Assembly (NCBI GenBank): GCA_045837725.1
Contig: JBEWZL010000306.1
Span: 1-64,000, forward strand
Length of the DNA: 64,000 nt
Origin: Vermamoeba vermiformis
Lineage: Eukaryota > Tubulinea > Echinamoebida
Reading direction: 5' to 3'
In this document: one piece after another, positions 24,894 through 34,870 of the stretch
Position numbering within the stretch: position 1 is the first letter of the stretch
Layout: each line of letters begins with the position of its first letter
Notes under the pieces: generated by a model
Databases searched by the model: none
What the model was told of the DNA's origin: nothing
Seen by the model: only the letters and a program-made list of their open reading frames with translations
Program-made: the position numbers and the translations under genes

Positions 24894-27800
24894 ATGGCCT
24901 CAACAAGAAGCGCCCTAAGAGCTCTCAAACGAGTTAATAATATTACTGCACGAAGGGCAAATAAGACTCCGTCATCCCTCTTTGACAGGAGCTCTATTCT
25001 CGAAGCCAAAACAGCGATCAAGATCTTGTCAGCAAATGGCTTGCTCAACTCCGAAAAAATTCAAAAACAATTTTTGCACACTATAAATATTGGTACGTAT
25101 TATTATACATCAGGTGCTTTGCTAAAAGACTGCAAGTTAATAATTTTAATTTTGAAAACCAAGATCTCGATTATTCTAACATTCTTGCATCATTCCAGAG
25201 CATGGAAATAATTTCAAAAGCTTTTTGGAATCATACATTTTAAAATCAACATCAAAAGACGAAAACAAAGGTAAGCCGATCGAATGAATTCAGTAATGAT
25301 TTTTGGCGCTTTTCAACGTGGCTTTTCCGAAGGATATTGCGCATTATTTTTTTCGCTATATTGTTTATGTCGATCTTATTATTGGGAGCAGATAAAGCAC
25401 CAGAACAGCCACAATCCGGATCAGATGCCAAAACCCAACAAGAAAGCACAACCAATACACAAAACGAAACTAATACCAACACATCGTCCGAAACCAAGAC
25501 AAATACTGAAAACACGGAAAATAAAGACAAAGCTAATGAAGAGAACAAACAAAACGAAGGTGAAAATAACACGAACACTCAAAACGCCGAACAACCACAA
25601 ACAGAGTACAAACCTCCTTTCCCGCCCGTTCAACCATTATCACCCTTCTTCTTTGCTCTAACAGCGGTTGTACTGTTTATTTACTTGTACACGTTCTTTG
25701 GTATCAATGGTAAGTCCTCTCAAGTGCTCGTGTCACAACGGCTCTAACAGATTGCTACAGACGATAATATCAACGAGTTTTTGGAATTATCTCAATCTGC
25801 TGGCCCTGTAGAACGCTCTGAGGCTCTTATGAAGTTCAAGCGATACCTGACTTATGACCGTAAGTCTGAAGTTACCGTTACAACCTCGAATTGACACTTG
25901 TCATCGTAGGATTTGGCGTCAAGCTATCTCGTCGTCTCGAGCACACTGACTTTGTTAATGTTGTTCTTGACGCTTGCTGTGCTCGTGAAAAGATTGTCCG
26001 CGATGCTGCTTTCGAGGTGTTGTGCGAATTGACCAAGCACGGTACGTCACTTTGTGGATCTGTTGTTGGCCGTTACTGACATTATTATCAAGATACCCTT
26101 CGTATTAAGGCCGTAGATGCCGATGTATTGTCGATTATACGCAAAAATATGGATAGAGACAATTTGTATGCCCTCTTCTCTCTCGCAAACATCGCTAAGG
26201 ACGGTACGGATGTGCTGATCTGTTTCAACACAATAAGAGACTAATCGTGCACCTATATAGTGAAAGGAGCTGACCTCATCGCCCAAGACAAGTACATCGT
26301 GCAAGAGATGTTGATGTTCTTAGAGTACTCGTTCACTCCCAAACTTCCTGCCAGAACTCGATTTTTGCAACGCGCTCTTTTGATTACCCTTGGCCGCATT
26401 GCTAAAAAGAGTAAGTAATGGCATCACTCACCATATAGGTTAGTGCTTATTTGTTTATTTGCTTAGAGGAAAATGTCGAATTGTTGATGAAATACCAACT
26501 TCGTCGCGGACAACTGCAAGATATTGTTCTTTCTTCTGGTTACCGTCGAGATCCTGTCATTTTGCACCACTTGACGCTCAAAGTTATGCCTGCCTTCATT
26601 AACAACGCACCTGATGAATTTCAGAATCTCAAGTAAGTTAAAAATAGATCGGATCTTGTCTGCGGTCAAGATCAGGATCGAGAGGCGTGTGACGGGCTGT
26701 GCACTGTTCTTTATTGCTCGTGGCAAGTAGTGACCCGAACACGATGTTGAGAAATGTTTCGGGCACGACCACACTAACAAGAATGCACCGCTTCCCGTCC
26801 GATCAGCGAAGTTAAGCTTGTTCAGGCCTTCTTAGTACTGGGGTAGGAGACTACCTGGGAATCGGAGGTGTTGTGCTCTTTACTTTTTGCTTTTTGGCTA
26901 GCTAATTGACCCTCTTTTTGCTAGCCATGCTCTATTATAATATTATTTTCGCTAGATCGACAAATAATTTTTAACCGCGATCCAAATCCGCTCGATATGT
27001 GTTGCTATGCGAGCGAACAGTCTAACTAACGGTCTCCTCTTTTAGACGTGCCCTGGAAGGACAAGGTATTAACTTGAACCGCGAGTCGTTCTTCACCCCG
27101 AAGATCGTCGGCTACATCCACTCAGCAATTCTCATTGGTCTCAGTGGCTACACTTATGCTACTCTAAAGGGCTTCGTACGTAACTTTACTATTCATAGTC
27201 TCGTCTCTAACAAATAGGAATTAGTGGCAAACGAGAAAGCATATGCCGTTGGATGCGGACAAACACGCATGGCTAAGACGCGCTTGGACTCGCTCACCAC
27301 TCGTTGCGATTGGTCTGTTCGCGTACCCTATCGTAATGTCTCATATCCTCGGTAGTATCTCAAATACTGTACGTATCAACCGGCGAGCTGAAATTTTGGA
27401 TGCGCATCCATGCCGATTCAAAATATCGTAAACCTTCTCGTATTAATGTGCCTATCCTAGCTTGAAATGAAGACGAACAATGAAGTACGAGCTGTTTCTG
27501 CCGGTTATTTGACAGCCATCCCGTTGATTTTCTACGCGCTCAAGTTCGGTCCGTACAGCATTGGCCCTAGCTTCTTGCGTCTTGAATACCACGAAGACTG
27601 CCCGCCGTATTACTGGAAATACTGGGAACAGCTCAAGTAAGACCTAAGACCTATTAAGCGAATACAATTACCCGTAAAGACCGAGCGAAACACTTTTCCG
27701 ATCGATCCGGATGCTCTCCCTTTTCCTCGTGCATTAAGGAGACTCACATTTAGTGATCATACATCGCGTTATTATTATTCACATTAGTGAACCAATACTG

Positions 27801-27990
27801 ACCTGTATCTCCGATCGGTAGATTCGATACTCGTGTGTTCTGGGGCATTCCCGACAAGGAACGCAGCCTCGAGCCCTTGATGCCTGACGAAGAGCCCGAG
27901 CCAGTAGTGGAAGAAGATAATACTGCAGGTCTTTTCAACTTGATCCAGTCACGCGCAGACCAGTTGAAGCAAGAGAAGAAGAGGTGGTAG
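24894..27990 (+). CDS. Membrane protein with helical-repeat domain, host of the 5S gene
   Basis: Twelve exons: 24894-25092, 25199-25270, 25389-25709, 25761-25859, 25910-26041, 26093-26203, 26261-26410, 26467-26632, 27046-27175, 27225-27368, 27461-27636, 27822-27990; about 622 aa. The N-terminus is basic and could be a mitochondrial presequence (MASTRSALRALKRVNNITAR). A Gln/Asn/Thr/Glu-rich linker of about 70 residues follows, then a membrane helix (FFFALTAVVLFIYLYTFF). Exons 4-8 encode amphipathic helices arranged like armadillo/HEAT repeats. Exons 9-11 hold further hydrophobic segments (IVGYIHSAILIGLSGY; PLVAIGLFAYPIVMSHI; AGYLTAIPLIFYALKF). I do not recognise the family. The acceptor at 25389 is needed to keep frame; exon 10 uses the second of two nearby AGs. 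Confidence 0.68.
26761..26880 (+). rRNA. 5S ribosomal RNA
   Basis: 120 bases with all landmarks: a nine-pair helix I (GGGCACGAC with GTTGTGCTC, two G-U pairs), GCACCG, the box A region GAAGTTAAGC, and the TTAGTACTGGGGTAGGAGAC and CCTGGGAATC blocks (box C). T5 runs follow at about 26884 and 26891 as a Pol III terminator. It lies in sense orientation inside the longest intron (26633-27045) of the helical-repeat membrane-protein gene, not in a tandem array within this window. Confidence 0.95.
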
Positions 27991-28586
27991 AGTTAGACTT
28001 GATCTAAAAATAACGACCGGATGCACTTCAACGCGGAGGTACATAAAAATAATTTTTAACCAATCGGTTTTGTCAGTAAGTTTGCGTTAATTAACTTGAA
28101 CGGAATTCGCACGCGACGGAACAAAAGGCTAAATCCGGATGAGAAGCGAACTTTTTGGAGAACGAAGGTGAACCATGTGGCAAACTCATTATGACCTGTG
28201 ATATGTCGAACAGCTTCTCCATTACGTAAGTGCTGTACGAATCTTGTTTCCTTTTATGGAAAATAATACAATCTCACATTACAGATTTTTTACATGCGAA
28301 ATGCGGGGTAATCGATTGAGATTATCAAATGCAAACTTTCATATGATAGACATATTATGGTATTTTTATATAGCGTATCATTACCGGCAAGAGCCAAACT
28401 ACGTGATTTATTTTTAGTTTTTCAGATCCTTAAAAGGAAAATAATAATTAAAAATATTTTTTGTAACGGTAACATCTCCGGTTTTAGAGCTCCAGAATAA
28501 ATTTTATTCGCGACAAAAAAATATAAATAACGACGTTACAGCATTTTTGCTTCAATCACAAACACTACAACACACAACAAACAAGA
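27991..28586. other. Intergenic region upstream of the small secreted gene
   Basis: 596 bases, AT-rich in the second half. It holds the 3' flank of the preceding gene and the promoter of the gene at 28587. The leader just before the ATG is CA-rich (ACACTACAACACACAACAAA). No other gene seen. Confidence 0.5.
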
Positions 28587-29246
28587 ATGAACAAGCTTGT
28601 CTTGATCGCTCTTCTCGGCTTTGTCGGCCTCATCGCCGCTCAAGGCTTCTCTCAAAACTGGTACCAATTGCCTGAGGGCGTCATCTACAACGGCCCTCTC
28701 TTCGTCGGCTATCGTGGTCGCGTTCAACGTGCCTTCTTCTCATTTGCTGAATCATACACTACTTGCAACAGGAACAAGATGATTGAAGTCTTCGACGAGG
28801 ATGTGCTCTTCTCTTACCTCTTTGCTCGCTACAACGGTCTCACTGCTGCTTTGACCGACATTGATGGCTACTGCGTGCCCACTGCTCGCCCCAACAACGT
28901 CTCCGTCTTCATTGAAGCCGATAGCTTTGCTATTGACGCTGCTACCCGCAACGGTGCCGTCAAGGTCCAATTCAGACAAACTACTCAAGCTGGCGTCCGA
29001 TCTGTCGTCAACGATATCTGGTTCGGCAAGACCAACTTCGATGGTACTCAATTCACCGAGTTCACTGAATGGTTGTCCGACTCTGTTCGCTTCTTGCAAC
29101 AACAAGGTGTTTTGAACTACGACGAGGGTGCTGATCCTCTCTTGCCCTGGCCTACTTATGTTCCGGGCCGCTCTGGTTGCGCTCGTCGTGTTACTCACAC
29201 CTGCCCTGACGCTCCTTGCCAACCTTCTCAATGCGTTCGCCCTTAA
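28587..29246 (+). CDS. Intronless small secreted protein
   Basis: One uninterrupted frame of 219 aa, unusual here because nearly all neighbours have introns. The signal peptide is clear (MNKLVLIALLGFVGLIAAQG). The mature part alternates short helices and strands, with an FSFAESYTTCNRNKMIEVFDE opening that could begin an NTF2-like/SnoaL-like cone fold. The C-terminus has a cluster of cysteines and prolines (HTCPDAPCQPSQC). Codon use is strongly biased (CTC/TTG Leu, GGC/GGT Gly, AAC Asn, CAA Gln), as in the clathrin and INO1 genes, suggesting high expression. I do not recognise the family. Probably an abundant secreted or lysosomal protein. Confidence 0.8.
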   Translation: MNKLVLIALLGFVGLIAAQGFSQNWYQLPEGVIYNGPLFVGYRGRVQRAFFSFAESYTTCNRNKMIEVFDEDVLFSYLFARYNGLTAALTDIDGYCVPTARPNNVSVFIEADSFAIDAATRNGAVKVQFRQTTQAGVRSVVNDIWFGKTNFDGTQFTEFTEWLSDSVRFLQQQGVLNYDEGADPLLPWPTYVPGRSGCARRVTHTCPDAPCQPSQCVRP

Positions 29247-29456
29247 GAGCGTATAATAAAGGACAAGGATCTAAAATGTAAATAACGTCAAAAAAGAATA
29301 AAATGTAATTTAGCTCCAAAAAGTCTCTTTTTTTTATTTGTTCGGTTAGTCTTGAGTGTTCATCGTTGGTCGGCTCCTTTTTTTGAGTCAGATCTGAATG
29401 AATTCCAAGCGTCCATCGAGATGATAGCTGTTTCCTTTCCAACTCTTATATATCTA

Positions 29457-32400
29457 TTACAATAACTGCTCAGTGTCGTCTTTTCCTTTCTTCTTTTTAT
29501 CATCGGTTGCTCCAATGCGTTTCGGCTCCTCACCATACTTGGCAATAATTGAGTCCAAGATTTGATCCATGCGTGACTTAACTTCATCGTCTTCAATTTC
29601 AGCAATGTTCTCGCGCATTTTGTGGTCGTTGCGAATAATAAATTCGTGAAGTTCGGCAAGGGCATTCAAACGCACTTCTTCAGGGACTTCGAGTGCGCGA
29701 TGGGTGCCGGGGGTACCAAGCTTCGACCAGTTCTAAAGCAAGTTAATATGTGTATTTTTGACAAGAAAAAAACGCCTTACCAATAGCTCGCCATAGAAGC
29801 CCTTCACCTTGGGAATATTTTTGTTGACGAAATCTGTCAATTCGAGCATAAATGACTCCTTTGTTACAGTTGCCATATTAGCTACGTGTTGCAAAACCTT
29901 TGCAATCAATACTAGTTGTCGTTGACACCGTTGATTAGGTGGTGCTGCGATATGAAGCATTAATAACACAGCAGAAATGTTGCTGGAAGTGCGTACCTTG
30001 AGTTAAGCCGTACGCATGAGGCACAGTGATGGACGGACCAATAAAGCGCAAGAATAAGAAACCTCCAACGGCCTTAAACACGGCCTCTTCGCTTCCAAAT
30101 TTCGACATGATGGTGGCTTGCATGCGAGTGAAAATTCGTCGGAATTCACTAGGCACACGTCCCTCGGCGTTGATGATAACAGTGATAATGCGTTGACACG
30201 TCAGAGCCAATTGTAGGGCATTGGCATCCTTGTCAGCGAGGCCTTCTTCCATCTTGTTCGGATCCATCTACCACGAGTCGGTTAAACCATCGACCTTGAT
30301 CGTTCATATACTACGTACCTCCATGTCTACGTTTAACATTGACACGCCGCTTCGACGCGCGGCCTCTTTGTCTGCCTCGGGCTCTTTAGTAATGGCCTCA
30401 AGTTCGTTGATGACTCGAGCTAACATGTCAAAAAGGTACTTGATGCCAACGACCTTCGAGTAAAATTTGAACATTTTGCTGGCCATATTATCCGTACGGA
30501 AGATCGTATTCTCAGAGGCTATGGATGTGTTATTATATGCAATTATCATAGGCCTATCAGTGTTACTTACAAGCACGCAAAATTTCAACTGAAGCGAAGT
30601 ACTCGATCAACTCCGCGGCAGTGTTGTGATGGTGCGCGAGAAAGACCAACGATCGAGCGACCATATCGAGCTCTGTGGACGCAGTGCAGTTGATGAGAAT
30701 GGACACAAACGTTCTATCTCGGTTCATCATAATGTCTTCAAGCGTCCTACATCAAGCCGTTAATACGATGGATCCAAGTGTTAAATTGTTTTTCTTGTCA
30801 TACCTGTATTTATCGTCGTTGTTAATACGATATTTCATCACGAGCTCTTTGCCGAATGCAACTTCGTTGTAGTCAGGCTCCGTAAGCTCCACTAACAATC
30901 CTTTCTTCTTATTCTTGTAGCGAGAGAAAAGCACGCCAAAAAGTACCGCTAAGGAACAATTAGTTAGATAATTATATCAATGGGCTTGATTAAGGACTAG
31001 ATTTCACCTCCAATTGCAACAGCACCACCGAGAGCAATGCCCAGAGCTAGTGGCAGAGTATTATCAGGCTGCGGGGAAGACGGCGCAAGAGGTACCACGC
31101 ATACATCTGGCGAGAACTTGATGCAAATTGTGGTGTCGAAACAATTGCAGTCGAGCGAATTTTCAGTGAAATCACACACTGATGGCTTACGCGCGAAGGC
31201 AGGGGTGCAGCCACTACGTCGTCGTTAGTATCAATATCTACTCAAAAAATATACTTTGGACGTACTTGAATTTGTTTTGGGCCGCTATCAGTGTCTTTAA
31301 CGTCGCGTTAGGAAAGTTAGGAATTGCGCCTTCAAACTGATTGTCGCCGAAATAAACGTCCGTCAACGCCTGTAATTCACTGAACTCGCGCGGGATTGTT
31401 CCGGTGAAGTTATTGTCAGCAAAGCTTACGACAGCAAGTGATGTCAAGCCACCCAATTCAGGCGGCAATGTGCCACTCAGCTTGTTGCCAGTCAATGTGA
31501 AAGTTTGCAATAAATTGAGTTTTCCTAGGCTCGGAGGTAGTGTGCCAGTCAAAAGGTTCTTTTCCAAAATTAGCACGATCAGTGGCAAGTTGCCAATGTC
31601 ACTGGGGATGGTGCCTTCGAATCGGTTATTCTCCATAGAAATCTGTTGTAGCTTGGGCAATTGCGTCCATTCGTTCGGAATTGTGCCGCTGAACTCGTTA
31701 CTGCCGATGAGCAAGAACTGCAAATTGACCAAGTTGGAAATATCCGGGAATGTCCCCGTGATAAGGTTGCCGGTCAAATACAAATTGTTCAATTGTTTTA
31801 AATTGTTGAGTGGTGGCAGTGTGCCTTCGAGTCTGTTGGCAGCCAAGGCTAACACCGTTAACTTGCTCAAGTTGTTGATCGAAGCCGGGATCGAACCTTC
31901 GAGCAAGTTGTTGGTAAGGTACAACTGTTCTAATATGGCCAAATTGCCGATCGAGTCTGGAATTGAGCCACTAAAGCCATTAAGATGTGCGAAGAAATAT
32001 CGCAGGGCCGTCAGCTGACCAATTTCTGCGGGAATAGTTCCGTAGAACTGGTTCTGGTACAGCTGAAAGTTTGACATTCGCTGAGCTTGTCCAATGAGCG
32101 GCGACAACGTGCCCGTGAAGCGGTTGTTGGAAAGTGTCAGGGTCGACATCCGCTGAAGACCAAACAGTGATTCGGGGACGGTGCCCGAGAAGAGATTGTT
32201 GTGAAAGTACGCTATCTCCAGCACTCCCAATTCACCAATCGTTGCAGGAATGCTGCCTGAGAGCTGATTGTCGAACACTTGAAGAATTCTCAGGCGCGTG
32301 AGGTTGCCAATACTTTCGGAGATCGTGCCTTCGAGCTTGTTTCCGGAGATAATAAGGTTGATCAAACTATTTAAGCTCCATAGACTCTCGGGGAAAGTAC

Positions 32401-33429
32401 CAGTCAACTGATTGGTAAACAACTGAAAATCCGTCAATTTGGTGAGCTGGCCAATGCACTCCGGGATCGGACCTTCGAGGCGATTGCTGAACAAATAGAG
32501 ATAGGATAAGGACTTGACGGAACATATTGAGTCGGGGATGGTGCCTGATATGTCGTTGTTGCCTATATGAATCAATAGCAAGTTGTTGAGCTGGCCTATG
32601 GAATCCGGGATCGAGCCAGTCATATAGTTGCTGTAGAGTTGAAGATTGTATAGCGTGGTCATGTTGCCAATGCACGATGGAATGCTGCCAGTAAGACTAT
32701 TACTGAAGGCCAAGAAGTTCCAAAGCTTGCTCAAGTTGCAGATCGAATCTGGAAGTGATCCGCTCAAGCCGTTTGAAGCAAGATTGATGTCTATCAAGTT
32801 CGCTAATTGTCCAATAGAATAAGGAATGGTTCCAGAGAGCGTATTTGAAGAAAAATAAATGCGTTGCAAGGCGGTCATTTGTCCAAAGTCGGGTAGCGAG
32901 CCAGTTAAAAAGTTACTCTCGAAATGTACTTCTATCGCTGTCTTCAAATTTGACACCGTTGAGGGAATCGTTCCAGAAAGCATATTGTTGCCAAAATTAA
33001 CTAGCGTCACAGATGTCAAGTTTCCGATCGAATCTGGAATTGAACCTCGGCCAAGGATATTGGCCATATTCAGCGAATCTATATGCTGGGTATCTGCTGT
33101 ACAACCAAGTCCTAAATATAATCAGTTAGATTATTTACGGATGTCGTTACGAACGATAAATTGATTAAATCAAAAATACGAATTAAAAAAGCAAATAATT
33201 ATTATAAATTATATTAAGCTGTAATCCTAAATGTAGATTAATATGGTATACCTTGCCAAGGAGGACACGGATTTGCTCCTAACGTATTTAGCTGCCAACT
33301 GACAGGACGGTCAATTATTGAATTGTATAAGTCCGTCAAAAACGCTTGTTCAGCGGGGACGAGTACTGCATCTGCGAGCCACAACACTGTCAGGAGTGAC
33401 AAGCAAAACTTTAACGAGAAGGCGCGCAT
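29457..33429 (-). CDS. LRR receptor with one membrane helix and cytosolic RasGAP domain
   Basis: Nine exons on the minus strand: 33429-33252, 33111-31266, 31213-31008, 30948-30804, 30746-30571, 30518-30319, 30267-29997, 29944-29781, 29732-29457; about 1153 aa, all phases consistent. Order: signal peptide (MRAFSLKFCLSLLTVLWLADA); a plant-type LRR cap (NPCPPWQGLGC); about 24 LRRs of 24 residues with the GxIPxxIGxLxxL pattern, mostly in exon 2; a Cys-rich C-cap (C at GCTPAF, SVCDF, LDCNCF, TICIKF, DVCVV); a membrane helix at about 728-751 (LALGIALGGAVAIGAVLFG) with basic stop-transfer RYKNKKK; and a RasGAP domain at about 790-1060 with the arginine-finger region ENTIFRTDNMASK (Arg about 857) and the signature FLRFIGPSITVP (about 989-1000). 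A charged tail (KKKKGKDD) follows. It should switch off Ras-family GTPases under control of an extracellular ligand. Confidence 0.88.
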
Positions 33430-33837
33430 TGATCCAATAGAGTCAAACTATGGATTCGAAGCTGTTGTTGCGTCAAGTATAAATATTAATATTTTGCAAC
33501 GCTTTGATAACTTTGGGACAAAATGGTTGTGATGTTGATGTGAATCGAAATTTCGATGGGTGGCTTTTCAACTTTAGTAGATGATGGTGATGCGATTCCT
33601 GTTCTCATGGTTTCGATAGTGCGCCATCCATAAAGTGCTAAGATAGCCGATCAGATTTACATTTGTGAATGCGTAATTTAGGGAAGATGTGAACCATTCT
33701 AATTTTATCAACCTCTTCACCATAAATCAGAACGAAGTTAAAAGATGATCGTGAAAGTGCGACGAATGAAGTGCCGTAGCAGACCTGCAGCAGCCAAAAA
33801 CAGGTAGCACTAGATCCTCGTTTCGCTCTTGAAGAAA
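33430..33837. other. Intergenic region before the right repeat arm
   Basis: 408 bases of single-copy DNA, containing the promoter of the minus-strand LRR-RasGAP gene. No gene seen. Confidence 0.5.
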
Positions 33838-33921
33838 CGGAATATGCCTTCTTGCAAGATGATGCGCAGTGTCATAATATCCAACACTAAGTTTGCCAAA
33901 CGCTGCCTCTTTAGGTGTCCA

Positions 33922-34789
33922 TTATTTGAGGTTCTCGCTCTCCAACAGTCCTGGAATGCAGATCAGACCGACTTTTCTTTTCAACACAAGATAGAGATAC
34001 AACGACTTGACTGCCACTCCTCCCACTACAAATGCACCACTTGATGCAATCAGACCTGTTCTTAGTATTTTGGAGTGACGTGGAGTTTGGTCGTTGATCA
34101 GATCACTCCATAAATAACCACAGTAAAGAGAGGTAGCCATCGCTGAAGCATATGGTTATGTTAGTATGAATGTATTTGATATATATGTATCGTTGTTACA
34201 ATGGAATGCTCACCTCCAGAGGCAGCAGCTGTCGCACCAAGAACATTGAATGAGTTCACGTCCAATGACTGCCACCGATGTGATCCAAATGCGTATCTAT
34301 GGTCGTACATATTAGTATTAATATTAACATGAGTATCATTATGTGATTTTAGTCACTGATAGTGAACTTACCCGGTGAATGTCGCAGCAAAACCAATGCC
34401 AGTTCCAATGGCTGCAATCAGTATTGACTGAATGCCTTTAGAAGATGTCATTGACTTGTTTAGTACGCGATAACTGGACATCAGAGCCATGATCGATCCT
34501 CCTGCTGCCGTGCCAGCCATGCTGAAACAAAAACAATTGTTAAAAATCAACAAAAATTGCTATTGATCGGGATAAATACAAATATTGACCTATGATATGC
34601 AGTGTGTATGGTAATGATGACGAATAGTTTTTAATTATTGTTTGGAAATAGATCAGTCCGAGTAAAACTTCGGAGCGGAAATAATGTTGGCTCTACTCAC
34701 CCTCCCAAGGCACCACTGCGTACCAAACAACATACAGGACAATATTTGGGCGTCTCTTGAGCAGTTATTTTGTCTTTTGTTGCGCTCAT
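33922..34789 (-). CDS. Small multi-pass membrane protein (right copy)
   Basis: Inverted duplicate of the gene at 15229-16097, with the same four exons and the same length, starting at the ATG 34789-34787. The frames stay open, and the protein differs by a few conservative changes (for example YRVLNK and GVAVKSLYLYLVLKR in the last helix), so both copies look functional. See the left copy for topology. Family unknown. Confidence 0.75.
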
Positions 34790-34870
34790 CTTGGATAGTA
34801 TATTGCTTCGAAGCAAAAATTTCGAACAGAACAGATTTACAGAATGTTTTTAAGGTAATATTACAATCGT

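Noticed and set aside
25284-25661. Alternative frame through the low-complexity exon of the helical-repeat gene
   Set aside because: It ends without joining any downstream exon; the other frame continues into the membrane helix and keeps phase.
26047-26304. Minus-strand frame overlapping exons 6-7 of the helical-repeat gene
   Set aside because: No motif or splice support, and it covers sequence explained by plus-strand exons.
31404-32018. A plus-strand open frame of 204 codons opposite the LRR region
   Set aside because: Antisense shadow of the periodic LRR coding sequence; its repetitive pattern follows the LRR repeats.
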